Shown here: positions 26,048 to 35,321 of the stretch, piece by piece | Layout: the number at the start of each line of letters is the position of its first letter | How positions within the stretch are numbered: position 1 is the stretch's first letter | DNA from: an uncultured Vibrio sp. | GTDB taxonomy: Bacteria; Pseudomonadota; Gammaproteobacteria; Enterobacterales; Vibrionaceae | Direction: 5' to 3' | Assembly: GCA_947504195.1 (NCBI GenBank) | Contig: CANNGN010000003.1 | Location: 186,001 to 250,000, forward strand | DNA: 64,000 nucleotides | The notes under the pieces: generated by a model | The model's input: only the letters and a program-made list of their open reading frames with translations | Database searches by the model: none | Told to the model about the DNA's origin: nothing | Made by a program: the position numbers and the translations under genes

Positions 26048-27337
26048 TTATACGCTTTTGTAGTGACGCCATACCTTGAAGCACGTTTCATAAACGGGCT
26101 CGCGGACAGGTGCAATAATATCTGCTTTCATATTTGTGATTGGCAATAACAACTCTTTTTCCGGCATCCCAGTAAGAAGATTCGCCATTGCTCGACCAAA
26201 TATCGAGCCTGTAGTAATTCCGCGTCCATTGAAGCCAAGCGCGCTATACAAGCCAGGTGACAAATTATGAATACGTGGAATATGTTCAGGTGTAAGTGCA
26301 ATGATCCCATGCCATGATTTTTCAAAACGTACTTTCCCTAAGTGTGGGAACATTTTACTGATTTGTCGTTGCGCCCAAAATTCAGTACTAATAAAAGCTT
26401 TATCGGCAAGTTTACCCATGCTACCTAAAATCAAACGACCAAATTTATCCTTACGTACCGAGCACATCACTAGCCCTGTATCCCATACACCTTGTCCTTC
26501 AGGGAGAATGTTATCCGCAAGGCTGCCTAGTGGTTCAGTCGCAATTTGATGGAAATAGATATCTGACCACGATTTATTTAAGTTTGGCCATAGGTCATCG
26601 CTATATCCATTGGTGGCAATCAACACGCGGTCTGCGGTGACCGAACCACTTTCTGTGTTTAATACCCATTTTTCGCCTTTAGGGGTTAGTTTTGTTACGC
26701 GAGACTTTTCATGAATTTGCGCTCCTTCGCTCGCTGCAGCGAGTGCTAAACCTCGCGCGTAACCCATTGGATTAACCGTCCCAGCATTGCGGTCCAATAA
26801 CCCGCCAAAGTATCGAGACGTACCAATTTTTTCTTCCGCAGCGCGTGCATCCAATAATTCGACTTCACGGCCACGACGTTGCCACTCTTCAGCACGAGCG
26901 GCCAATTCACGATACCCTGATGGCGCGTGTGCCGCATGAATGGTTCCAACGCGAGTCGCTTCACAATCAATATTGTATTTTTCTATCAATGAAAAGACGT
27001 AATCTGGACCGCCAGCCATTTCTTCTAGAAACACATTCGCGCTTTCTTCACCTAGATGCTTGCTGACGTCTTGTGGTGGAATCCAAATTCCAGGATTGAC
27101 CATACCGCAGTTGCGGCCTGCACCACCAAACCCTATTTGCTGTGCTTCTAGTACTCGACAATTAACGCCTTTTGCTGCGAGGTTTATTGCTGTCGAAAGA
27201 CCAGTATACCCACCACCAATGATTGCAACCTCGGTCTCAATATCATCAGTAAGCGGTAAGTAATCAGGAATACTAGGAGCGGACATGTTCCATAAACCTA
27301 AGTCTTCTGATAAAGCTGCTGCACTATTATTAGCCAT
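26048..27337 (-). CDS. FAD-dependent amine/amino-acid oxidase (DAO family, PuuB-like)
   Basis: The 429-residue flavoprotein has an N-terminal dinucleotide fold (VAIIGGGYTGLSTAINLAAK, about 38-57), GFGGAGRNCGMV and the C-terminal LGFNGRGITTGSIFGRAMAN typical of the DAO superfamily, closest in style to gamma-glutamylputrescine oxidase. It oxidises a primary or secondary amine to an imine with reduction of oxygen or a quinone. The ATG preceded by GGAAGGA was chosen. It is the first gene of the oxidase-hyuA-hyuB operon. A plausible role is to oxidise the amino compound feeding or leaving the cyclic-amide step (inference). Confidence 0.87.
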   Translation of the reverse strand: MANNSAAALSEDLGLWNMSAPSIPDYLPLTDDIETEVAIIGGGYTGLSTAINLAAKGVNCRVLEAQQIGFGGAGRNCGMVNPGIWIPPQDVSKHLGEESANVFLEEMAGGPDYVFSLIEKYNIDCEATRVGTIHAAHAPSGYRELAARAEEWQRRGREVELLDARAAEEKIGTSRYFGGLLDRNAGTVNPMGYARGLALAAASEGAQIHEKSRVTKLTPKGEKWVLNTESGSVTADRVLIATNGYSDDLWPNLNKSWSDIYFHQIATEPLGSLADNILPEGQGVWDTGLVMCSVRKDKFGRLILGSMGKLADKAFISTEFWAQRQISKMFPHLGKVRFEKSWHGIIALTPEHIPRIHNLSPGLYSALGFNGRGITTGSIFGRAMANLLTGMPEKELLLPITNMKADIIAPVREPVYETCFKVWRHYKSV

Positions 27338-27611
27338 TTTGATTCCTTCCAAGAGTGTTAATTCTAAAATCCATTTGGTATTAATATGCGGAACATTAAT
27401 GCCACATAACAAAACACTATAATAAAATCATATAAAGATCCAGCAACTTATTTAGACTTAGGTCGATCAAATTGATAATTGGAAAAAGTGACCACTATCA
27501 CTAAGAAATGGTGTGTAATTTTGATACAACTGTTGGTGAAATTATTGATGTGTAAATTGGACTATCAAATGCTCTGTCGAACCAAGAAACCAAATGCATT
27601 TATATCAAAAA

Positions 27612-27645
27612 GCCCCCTAACTTCATCTAAGTAAGGGGGCCAGAG
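27612..27645 (-). terminator. Terminator of the metC-like/VOC operon
   Basis: A GC-rich stem (GCCCCCTAACTT with AAGTAAGGGGGC, one mismatch) with an A-run on its left gives a T-run on the minus strand. It lies shortly after the VOC gene stop and ends that minus-strand operon before the FAD oxidase promoter. The stretch 27413-27611 shows no gene. Confidence 0.8.
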
Positions 27646-27668
27646 TCATCGAGTAAAATAGCACTAGA

Positions 27669-28316
27669 TTAAGATACAGTGACAATTTCACCATCTGAGC
27701 GAACTATTTTGAAGGATATGGCTTTATCAATTCCTGCACTCACAGACGCCAAATCGCCAACACCAAGCTTAGTTAGAATACCAGTCAACCATTCAGGTTC
27801 TGGATGAGTAATTTCAATAGATTTAAGCGTTAAACCTAGATCAGTCATAGCCGAGGATGGATGTGCGCCGGGCGACCATTCAATAAATGTTGGAATAACG
27901 CCCTCTTCCAACATTGATCCATCACTTGGAATATTTAATCGCCAACTGCGTTCCCCACGAGTAAACGTGACAATTTCTCCTAATGGAACTGGACTACTTT
28001 CTATCAATGCATCTAAATCGTCAGTGCCTACTACCCAGTGATGCGCGTAGGCCGACTGTTGTAGCTTTGTCTTAACGTCCTCTTCATCCATCGCAAACCA
28101 ACGAGCCCGACCAGGATTTGGTGCATCAGGATCAATTGACAATATTTCGAGAAACGAATCATTTCCGGTAGGTGCAACACAATTATGCGTACTCATCGCT
28201 TCATGCTTACTCGCTTTCGGTAAGGTAACACCTAAATTCTTCCTAAGAAAATCAATACCTTGTTCCAGACTTTCTGCTCCAACCACAATATGATCAATTT
28301 TGTTTGCTACACTCAT
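27669..28316 (-). CDS. VOC/glyoxalase-like domain protein
   Basis: The 215-residue protein begins KIDHIVVGAESLEQGIDFLRK, the first strand-helix unit of a vicinal-oxygen-chelate domain, and resembles the glyoxalase-like domain group whose members are mostly uncharacterised. The ATG preceded by GGAGG was chosen. It is encoded 34 bases after the MetC-like lyase and shares its terminator, so the two are co-transcribed. It may be an isomerase, lyase or dioxygenase acting on a lyase product. Metal ligands could not be assigned with confidence. Confidence 0.8.
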   Translation of the reverse strand: MSVANKIDHIVVGAESLEQGIDFLRKNLGVTLPKASKHEAMSTHNCVAPTGNDSFLEILSIDPDAPNPGRARWFAMDEEDVKTKLQQSAYAHHWVVGTDDLDALIESSPVPLGEIVTFTRGERSWRLNIPSDGSMLEEGVIPTFIEWSPGAHPSSAMTDLGLTLKSIEITHPEPEWLTGILTKLGVGDLASVSAGIDKAISFKIVRSDGEIVTVS

Positions 28317-28350
28317 CAATTACCTCCATGTTTTGTTGTACTTAGGCACA

Positions 28351-29532
28351 TTATGTTAAATAACGAAATCCAGTCTGTAGATCACTAATCAATGTTTCTG
28401 GGTCTTCCAGTCCAATGCTTAAGCGAATTAATGGACCTCTATTTTCCCACTGGGTTGCAACGCGAAATGGGGCTGGTTCGACAGGGATAACAAGACTTTC
28501 AAACCCACCCCAACTTAATCCAATCGAAAAGAGTTCAAGACTATTGATCATTTTTCGCAGCCGATCTTCAGAAAGAGATACGAACTCGACACTAAATAAT
28601 CCAGTTGAACCATTAAAGTCGCGTTGCCAAAATTCATGACCGGGGCAATCTGAAAAAGCGGGATGGAGAATTCGTGATACTTGAGGTTGAGCTTGTAGCC
28701 ATTCGATCACTTTATAAGTGCTTGCTTGATGTTCGCGCAATCGAACCGCCAAAGTACGTAACCCTCGAAGTGCGAGAAAAACATCTTGCGACCCCGCTCG
28801 GTCACCAAAGGCTAAACTCATTTTACGAACTTTGTCATAGTGTTCATCTGAAGCCGTAACAATAAATCCTATCATTGCATCAGAATGCCCACTGATATAC
28901 TTGGACCCAGAATGAACTACGACATCAATCCCTAAAGTTAATGGCTGGCAACAAAGTGGTGTAGCCCAAGTACCATCAATAATAGAAACGACGCCAGCAA
29001 CCTTGGCCGCACTAGCAATAGCTGGAATATCGGGGATTTCAAACGTACCAGAACCTGGCGCTTCAAGAAATATTACCGCAGTGTCAGGTTGAATAAGCTC
29101 TGATATTTTATTGCCAATCATCGGGTCAAAATAGGTGACATCTACACCGTATTCTTTTAAAACATTATCACAAAACATTCGCGTCGGCCCATAGACCGTG
29201 TCGGCCACTAATACATGTGATCCGGCAGAACAAAATGTCATCAGTGATGTTACGCAAGCCGTCAGACCAGATGATAAAGCAATGCAGCCAGTTCCCTGCT
29301 CGAGTTGCGCCATCATGCTCTCAAGTTCAAAAATCGCCGGATTGCCATAACGACCGTAATAGAGTGTGCCTTTTTCATATCGGGCACTTTTTGCTTCTTC
29401 AAACTCTTCCAATGTATTGAAAAGCATGGTTGAAGATTGATGTAGTGGTAGATTAACAGCTCGCCCTACCGAGTGGTTATCACGCCCAAGATGAACCAGT
29501 TCATTATTGAGGTTAGTTTGTTTTGAATTCAC
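28351..29532 (-). CDS. PLP-dependent C-S lyase, cystathionine beta-lyase (MetC)-like
   Basis: The 393-residue enzyme is a Cys/Met-metabolism PLP enzyme of MetC type. It shows YYGRYGNP, ALSSGLTACVTSL (phosphate site), FLEAPGSGTFEIPDIPAI, the cofactor Asp186 in IIDGTWATP and the Schiff-base Lys211 in HSGSKYISGHSD. MetC enzymes split beta C-S bonds of cystathionine, cystine or S-substituted cysteines to thiol, pyruvate and ammonia. The GTG start is chosen because AAGGAG lies eight bases upstream. Its place in a catabolic cluster with a sulfoxide-reductase-like enzyme, rather than with methionine genes, suggests a cysteine S-conjugate as substrate (inference). Confidence 0.9.
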   Translation of the reverse strand: MNSKQTNLNNELVHLGRDNHSVGRAVNLPLHQSSTMLFNTLEEFEEAKSARYEKGTLYYGRYGNPAIFELESMMAQLEQGTGCIALSSGLTACVTSLMTFCSAGSHVLVADTVYGPTRMFCDNVLKEYGVDVTYFDPMIGNKISELIQPDTAVIFLEAPGSGTFEIPDIPAIASAAKVAGVVSIIDGTWATPLCCQPLTLGIDVVVHSGSKYISGHSDAMIGFIVTASDEHYDKVRKMSLAFGDRAGSQDVFLALRGLRTLAVRLREHQASTYKVIEWLQAQPQVSRILHPAFSDCPGHEFWQRDFNGSTGLFSVEFVSLSEDRLRKMINSLELFSIGLSWGGFESLVIPVEPAPFRVATQWENRGPLIRLSIGLEDPETLISDLQTGFRYLT

Positions 29533-30012
29533 TTTAACACTCCTTATCAAAGGTAAAACTACATTACCGGAGTAAGCATTTTGTGTCAATATACAACATT
29601 ACAATGCCAATATGGAAAACTAACAAGCATGACACACTTAAATGATGCCGTTGTTTCTCAGTTAAAGACTCATTCACTCGCGTTGACGCCAGACCATCTA
29701 AGAAAGGCATCCGATCTTCGATTTTAGTAAAATTCACCGCTACACCAGTATCTTTGTTAATTAAAAGTGTTATTTAGTGACGAGAAAATACTTCGCATGT
29801 GCTTTACTATTAAATTTACACACTTACCGCTCATTCGCCATTATTGGTTTTGAGAACTTTCTCACCAACTAATTGTGTTATTTACTATAATTATGCATTG
29901 AATCTAAAATTGGTTCCGGCAAGCTGCATCACAACTGCGAAGTTTATCTGGTACATTTTTCCTTGATCTAACTCCTTGAATTTTCTCAAAAATGAGACGT
30001 AAATATCAATAG
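29533..30012. other. Non-coding or decayed stretch upstream of the metC-like gene
   Basis: This AT-rich stretch holds the promoter of the minus-strand lyase gene. A plus-strand mini-frame at 29629-29727 encodes 32 residues (starting MTHLNDAVV) and ends in a stop. It could be the stump of a divergent gene, but I do not recognise it. Nothing else is supported. Confidence 0.4.
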
Positions 30013-30815
30013 CTAATTTTCAGCTTTTGGTGCTCCCCAAATCACACCATCTCTTAACCCTGAATTTAAGATCACGAACATCTTTCGAATACAGACAATG
30101 AGAGCTACTTTTTGGGGTTTTCCAGTAGCAACTAGTCGCTGAAATTTCGCCTTAAAAACAGGATGGGACTGTATTGCAAGCACCATTACCATGTATAAAA
30201 CTGTTCTAATTTGATGCCTTCCTCCTTAGACTTTTCATTGTCCTTGGATGCACCCACTTTCTTTGTTCATTGGCACTACTCCAACTAGAGAGCTTGCTAC
30301 TTGATTAGTGATAAATCCTAGCTCTGGCAGGTTACTAATTATTGAACCCGCTGCTATTTTCCACACGCCTTTCATACTATACTGGCTGATGTTTTTCGCT
30401 ATATAATTTGAGTCGATCTCAATAAGAGCAACGATTTTCCTTTCAATTTTATCTATCTAGTTTTTAATGAACTGTAAGACCTGAAGTCGATTCTTCTTCA
30501 TGGTTTGCATGACCAGAAATTGGTTTTTCTCTCGAATAAATAGCTCATAGCTTGTATGACATCCGGCTCCAAGCTCGACAACTTAGGTTGTATAGCCTCT
30601 GCGTTGTGTGCAATTAACTAAGCACCAAGTTTATCAGTTTTTGCGCGTTGTTCTTTAGCGCCAGTGTAGCGTTTTACGTGTATGGGGTGAGCGATAACAG
30701 AGGGAATTTTGTTTTGAGAGCGTGTGCTAATAAATGGCATTTCCAATCATCCTGCTGCTTCAATTACGATTCGCAGGCACGAGCAATAACAATGAGTCTC
30801 TCATTGATTTCAATG
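30013..30815 (-). pseudogene. Decayed IS110-family transposase
   Basis: Reading the minus strand recovers an N-terminal piece VIEAAG, PSVIAHPIHVKRYTGAKEQR and AKTDKLGA followed by LIAHNAEAIQPKLSSLEPDV. Further on, in one frame, are LPELGFITNQVASSLVGVVP, GGRHQIRTVLYMVMVLAIQS and TGKPQKVALIVCIRKMFVIL, ending at a TAG at 30013-30015. These are the RuvC-like N-terminal and Tnp-20-like C-terminal blocks of IS110/IS116 transposases. Several in-frame stops and at least one frameshift make it non-functional. It lies between the metC-like gene and the integrase module. Confidence 0.85.
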
Positions 30816-30868
30816 TTACGAATATGAGATAAAACAGTGCGCACAAATTCATGTACGCACAATTAAAA

Positions 30869-31177
30869 CTAGATGTTTCTGTATCTATTGGAAATCGCGT
30901 TCTCTAACGCACACAGAATTCTTTCTGAATCGATATTTTCAGGGTGCTTATTCAGAAAACACAACACCCCTAATATTTTTTGCGTTACATTTTCTGTCTT
31001 AGATTCAATATGCTCACATTTATCGTGCACTGTATGTAATCGCTCGTAAACCATATCATAAACGTCAGGGTAGAAATCATTGATATCACTGTCAGTGAGT
31101 TTAGAAAACAAAGAACTGTAAGCTACGTCCAAGCACAGACTAGTACAATGCACTGCTAAGGGTGAATACTTCATCAT
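30869..31177 (-). CDS. Small protein of unknown function next to the integrase
   Basis: A 102-residue acidic, cysteine-containing protein I do not recognise. It has no signal peptide or membrane segment. Its ATG overlaps the integrase stop in an ATGA arrangement and is preceded by AAGGAGG inside the integrase 3' end, so it is translated together with the recombinase. That coupling supports it as a real gene of the mobility module. The function is unknown. Confidence 0.6.
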   Translation of the reverse strand: MMKYSPLAVHCTSLCLDVAYSSLFSKLTDSDINDFYPDVYDMVYERLHTVHDKCEHIESKTENVTQKILGVLCFLNKHPENIDSERILCALENAISNRYRNI

Positions 31178-32349
31178 TGGCCTCCTTTTTGTAAAAAGGC
31201 TTCAAATGCACTGCCATCATCTCTGGTTAAGTTGGGAACAAATCGGGAGTAAACTCGAAACAACATAGTCGTAGTTGTATGCCCCATTTGATTGGCAATC
31301 CACTCTGGTGATTCTCCCGATGCCAACAGTAATGTGGCAAAGGTGTGACGCGTTTGGTAAGGGTTACGCTTTTTTAAGCCTGCTTTCTCTAATGTCGGGT
31401 ACCACATAGTTCGAGAGACTACTTGATAATTAAGAGGCAACCCTTTTTCATTGGTGAACACAAACGAGCTATTATTACCAGATTTCAATTTATGCTCACG
31501 CAGTGCGTTAACCACGCGGTCTATAAGTGAAATAGTTCGATAAGAGCCTTGAGTCTTTAGTCCAGAGACTTCGCCACGATTTAAGCTTTGGCTTACCGTA
31601 ATCACCTTGTTGGCTAAATCCACGTCTTTCCACATTAAGCCATCAATCTCTCCGGTACGCATTCCAGTAAAGAATCTAGTAATTAAGTAACACTTAAATT
31701 CATCAGGAGCACTTTCAATAACCTTTTCAACTTCCAGTACTGAAAATGGAGCGACATCGGTTCTTCCCACTTTCAGCGCTTTGATATTTTTCCATGGTGA
31801 CGTAAAATTATAACGATCAGCGGCTTCATTAAGAATCATCCTAAGCGGCGTCATAATATGATTGATACGTGATGGGCTAAGAAAGCCTCCAGTTCGTCCC
31901 GGTACTTTGGCGAGGATGGTACGAAACTGTAGGATTTGCTGTTTAGTGATGGCGCTGGTCTTCTTACTACCGAACATTGGAATTAGGTATTTATTCACTA
32001 TCCCTTCTACATCAATAATATGCCCCTTTGACCATTCTATTTTCATTTCCATAAGCCATGTCTGAGCAAACTCTTCGAACTTCGGTGATTCCGGCGAATC
32101 AAAGTAGCTTCTCGCGGATACCTCACGACGCTTTACATCTGCAAAACGTTTAGCAGCACTGCTATTTGGAAAGTATTTAGAATAGTCAAACGTATCTAGA
32201 ACAATCTCAGCTTCAACTTTCTTCATAAGTCGTTCTAGGCGATTTCTGTTAGTTTTATTATCAGCTAACTGGGTTTGTTCTCGACATCTCTTTCCTTTAT
32301 AGCGAAATTGCAAAACCAATTTCTCATTGCGCACATTAATAACTCCCAT
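31174..32349 (-). CDS. int: Tyrosine recombinase (phage/island integrase)
   Basis: The 391-residue integrase has an N-terminal arm-binding domain (about 1-70, DUF3596-like), a SAM-like core-binding domain (about 88-190) and a catalytic domain. Catalytic residues visible are Arg231 (TGMRTGE), Lys265, Arg334 (TRHTF), His357 (MGH) and the nucleophile Tyr367. The first His of the usual HxxR motif is Tyr331, as in some relatives. It would recombine an attachment site in the nearby tRNA-Gly gene, about 800 bases away. It follows an excisionase-like gene by 12 bases and has a strong GGGGAGGAG ribosome site. The frame is intact, so it may be active. Confidence 0.93.
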   Translation of the reverse strand: MGVINVRNEKLVLQFRYKGKRCREQTQLADNKTNRNRLERLMKKVEAEIVLDTFDYSKYFPNSSAAKRFADVKRREVSARSYFDSPESPKFEEFAQTWLMEMKIEWSKGHIIDVEGIVNKYLIPMFGSKKTSAITKQQILQFRTILAKVPGRTGGFLSPSRINHIMTPLRMILNEAADRYNFTSPWKNIKALKVGRTDVAPFSVLEVEKVIESAPDEFKCYLITRFFTGMRTGEIDGLMWKDVDLANKVITVSQSLNRGEVSGLKTQGSYRTISLIDRVVNALREHKLKSGNNSSFVFTNEKGLPLNYQVVSRTMWYPTLEKAGLKKRNPYQTRHTFATLLLASGESPEWIANQMGHTTTTMLFRVYSRFVPNLTRDDGSAFEAFLQKGGQ

Positions 32350-32361
32350 AGTTCTCCTCCC

Positions 32362-32574
32362 CTATAATCCCGTGAATAGAGAATGAGTCGAAATACCTGA
32401 CATCATTTCTTCTTCTACTCGTTCCCAAATAAATAAGATCTTACGTCCGCCAAATGGGCGAATATAATGAACTCCTTCGAATAAAACAGAGTCCTTCAAC
32501 TGTTCTCTAATTACTCGAGCGTCATATTTAATTCGTACTGCCAATTCGGCAGTTGTAAGGTAAGTGTTATCCAT
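32362..32574 (-). CDS. Excisionase-like small DNA-binding protein
   Basis: A 70-residue basic protein with an N-terminal helix-turn-helix-like stretch (YLTTAELAVRIKYDARVIRE) followed by a HYIRPFGGRKILFIW strand pair, the layout of AlpA/Xis-type winged-helix proteins. It is the first gene of the minus-strand module ahead of the integrase. It would direct the recombinase towards excision or regulate it (inference from position and size). Confidence 0.7.
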   Translation of the reverse strand: MDNTYLTTAELAVRIKYDARVIREQLKDSVLFEGVHYIRPFGGRKILFIWERVEEEMMSGISTHSLFTGL

Positions 32575-32622
32575 CGTACAATCTCCTATTGATATTATTT
32601 ATCTACAATTGAACTTAATAAC

Positions 32623-32684
32623 CTTCTACAGAACAAAATGTATCACAGGAATTACCTTTTGCAACCATTTTTAACCTGTAGAAG
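32623..32684. promoter_or_regulatory. Widely spaced inverted repeat between excisionase-like and XRE genes
   Basis: CTTCTACAG at 32623-32631 and its exact inverse CTGTAGAAG at 32676-32684 flank the middle of the divergent intergenic region. The centres lie 53 bases apart, about five helical turns, which suits a repressor binding two sites on one DNA face. The XRE protein encoded at 32708 is the natural candidate. Confidence 0.5.
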
Positions 32685-32707
32685 AACATTTTAATTAGAG
32701 GAAGAGC

Positions 32708-32929
32708 ATGCTGAAGTGTCACCTATCGAAGATAATGGGCGAAAAAAGGTTAAAAATTGCAGATGTTGCTAGAGAAACTGGGATCAACAGAGGAACTGTT
32801 ACTCGCATGTATAACGAAACGGCAACTCGAGTGGAAATCGACGTGATAGATGCTTTATGTAAGTATTTGGATATTCAGGTCGGTGAACTCTATGAGCACA
32901 TAGATAAAAGCACTGATGATAAGATTTGA
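32708..32929 (+). CDS. XRE/Cro-type small repressor
   Basis: The 73-residue protein is almost entirely a Cro/C1-type helix-turn-helix domain (KIADVARETGINRGTVTRMY, about 16-35, and a C-terminal DALCKYLDIQVGELYEH helix pair). It is divergent from the excisionase-like and integrase genes and probably represses them. A GAGGAAGAG ribosome site precedes the ATG. Confidence 0.85.
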   Translation: MLKCHLSKIMGEKRLKIADVARETGINRGTVTRMYNETATRVEIDVIDALCKYLDIQVGELYEHIDKSTDDKI

Positions 32930-32995
32930 ACACGATAATCAACTTACTAGTCTCAGTTAACCCCATTTAAACTTTCAGCGAACTAAAATTAAATG

Positions 32996-33026
32996 TGGCC
33001 ACCGATTTGGCCACCAAATGGCCACC
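32996..33026. repeat. Three tandem TGGCCACC repeats near the tRNA
   Basis: TGGCCACC occurs at 32996-33003, 33008-33015 and 33019-33026, spaced by about one helical turn. The position between the integrase module and the tRNA attachment site is where arm-type integrase sites lie, so this is a candidate arm-binding array. The rest of 32930-33140 contains no gene. Confidence 0.5.
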
Positions 33027-33140
33027 GCTAAATATCTAGTTGTTCTATTTGACTAGACCACAAACGGCAGAAACACAAAATAACGCAACAAAGCGTTTAA
33101 TTTTCAAAAACTTGGGAAGTTAAAAGTAGAAAGGAAAACT

Positions 33141-33215
<75 letters not shown>

Positions 33216-33353
33216 TACATCGTGGAACGGGTGTTAATATGCCACAACTGGATGAAAAGAAAAGAAGAATTTTGCGTTACTGTGTTTGAATGGCCATCTT
33301 TTCATCAGTTTGGCTATAATCCGAACGAGATACAGTAATAAGTGCTCGCAAGT

Positions 33354-35321
33354 TTACAAATTCCGGCTTCGAGTTAATAAGAAAATAAAGTACGTTCCCC
33401 CAATAACCGATACCACCGTTCCCGCTGCGATTTGAGCAGGAAATACGATCCACTGCCCGATTAAATCTGACGAACACAGTAAAACCGCACCAATCATTGG
33501 GGCTAAAACTAATTGCGTTTTCACATGCCTCGCTCCCAACAAGGTCGCAATATGTGGTGCGAGTAATCCGACAAAAGCAACCGGCCCCATGGTTGTAGTT
33601 ACCGTCGCGCAGAACACTGCAACTAACGCCAGCAAGCTAACATAGCTCATCGATACAGGTAAGCCTCGTGCCCGCGCGAATCGATGCCCTGTCGATAACA
33701 ATGTTAACCATCGGCTGAATTGCAAGCTGAGTCCAATGCCAGCCAGTACAACAACAAATGCGATCAGCGCTTCACTCGCACCAACTCGATAGGTTGAGCC
33801 CGAGAGCCAACCGAGTATGACGTATTTATCCGACCCTACTCGAGTTAATGAAAATTGGACTAATGCCTCTAATGTCGCGGTTAATGCAACACCGGTGAGT
33901 ACAAGCATCGACGGTGAAAATTGATGTTTACGTCCTAAGAGCAACAACCCAACCAACGTGATAACACTACCGGCAATGGCAACACCATAGCTGGTTTCAT
34001 GAATCGAAACACCCGTCACCAAGCTCACTGATACCAACGCAAATACGGCTCCCGATGACACCCCAAGAATATCTGGGCTAGCTAATGGGTTATAAACCAA
34101 ACGCTGCAAAATAACACCTGCCACTGATAGCCCTGCGCCAGAAGCCATTCCTGCAACCAATCGTGGCCACAAAATACTCCATTCAAAACTGTCTGGAATG
34201 CGAAATGAAGACACATCTCCCACCGGTACAAACAGCATCACCACAACAATAATGAACGCAATTGCGCAGACCGCGGCATAAACGCCAGTCGATAAATAAA
34301 GCCGGCCTTTTGGCAACGTAAGAGACAATACATCTTGAGCTACGAATTTACTTCTTGCGATCACGATAAGCAGTGGTGCCCCAATAATTGCGGTCGCGGT
34401 TCCCGTTGGGATCAGATCCAACGACCACTGGCTAATATATACAGCCAAGCTGTCAGTGATCAGCAAGACCGAAGCTCCACAAACCATCGATGCAATCAAT
34501 TCGTGCCGCGAGCGCGTAAAACCAAATGATCTTGCTAGGTTTGGAGCAATAAGACCCACAAAACTGATCAAACCAACGCTTGTCACCGAAACCGCGACAA
34601 GCCAAACGCCAATAAGCGACAAAATAAAAAAGGCCATACTGGTGTTAAGACCACGACCTTCCGCTCCTTTCGATCCTAAGCTTAATATGGTTAATATTCT
34701 TGGTGCAAAGACAAGAATACCAAGACTTAACGTCAATTTAGGCAATAGCCATTTAACGGATAACCATCCATTTTGCGCGAGGTCTCCTGCCCCCCAGATA
34801 AAAAGGTTATCGGCGTATTGCTGGTTGAGCAAAATGATCGCAGTGGCGAACGCGCCCAATAATAGATTAACCGCCATACCCGCAAGAATGACTGGTAACC
34901 CGGTTAAGTTGCGAACACCGACAATAGACACAACCAATGCCATCGAAAGCAGTGCTCCAAATAAGGCAAAGGACGGTTGCCACGACGACGATAACGTTGG
35001 AAACATAACAGATAAAACCACTAACCCTAGCCAAGCGCCCGCTGAAGTACCTAACGTAAGCGGCGACATTAAGCGGTTTTGGGTAAGCTGTTGGAATAGA
35101 CTTCCAACCAAACCAAACATCCCGCCAACCGCTATCGCCATCACCAATCGTGGAAGGCTGGCATCCACAAATGTAGTCCATTCAAATGACTCATTAAGGG
35201 TTTGATGGGCAAATAATACCGTGTTAAAAAACGCGAGGCTGGGGCCAAACTGATTTTGAATCGTTGTCAGGTGCAATATTACCGCGCTGCAAAATACACC
35301 AATGATAAAACCTAACTTCAT
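33354..35321 (-). CDS. fhuB: Ferric-hydroxamate ABC permease, fused double domain
   Basis: The 655-residue inner-membrane protein is two FecCD-type permease halves fused head to tail, about 20 membrane segments in all, like E. coli FhuB. Each half has the GxxxQ motif (GLVGSLFQQLTQNRLMSPLT and GLSVAGVILQRLVYNPLASP) and the FVGLIAPN/FVGLLAPH docking segment. It moves siderophore-bound iron into the cytoplasm with the upstream FhuD and FhuC. Its start overlaps the fhuD stop. A second complete copy of this system lies at 55279-58905. Confidence 0.92.
   Translation of the reverse strand: MKLGFIIGVFCSAVILHLTTIQNQFGPSLAFFNTVLFAHQTLNESFEWTTFVDASLPRLVMAIAVGGMFGLVGSLFQQLTQNRLMSPLTLGTSAGAWLGLVVLSVMFPTLSSSWQPSFALFGALLSMALVVSIVGVRNLTGLPVILAGMAVNLLLGAFATAIILLNQQYADNLFIWGAGDLAQNGWLSVKWLLPKLTLSLGILVFAPRILTILSLGSKGAEGRGLNTSMAFFILSLIGVWLVAVSVTSVGLISFVGLIAPNLARSFGFTRSRHELIASMVCGASVLLITDSLAVYISQWSLDLIPTGTATAIIGAPLLIVIARSKFVAQDVLSLTLPKGRLYLSTGVYAAVCAIAFIIVVVMLFVPVGDVSSFRIPDSFEWSILWPRLVAGMASGAGLSVAGVILQRLVYNPLASPDILGVSSGAVFALVSVSLVTGVSIHETSYGVAIAGSVITLVGLLLLGRKHQFSPSMLVLTGVALTATLEALVQFSLTRVGSDKYVILGWLSGSTYRVGASEALIAFVVVLAGIGLSLQFSRWLTLLSTGHRFARARGLPVSMSYVSLLALVAVFCATVTTTMGPVAFVGLLAPHIATLLGARHVKTQLVLAPMIGAVLLCSSDLIGQWIVFPAQIAAGTVVSVIGGTYFIFLLTRSRNL

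Noticed and set aside
29629..29727. 32-codon plus-strand frame upstream of the metC-like gene
   Set aside because: Too short and not recognised; may be a gene stump, but cannot be supported as a gene.
34456..35205. Long plus-strand open frame of 249 codons
   Set aside because: It lies fully inside fhuB on the other strand, has no family resemblance or ribosome site and shows shadow-frame composition.
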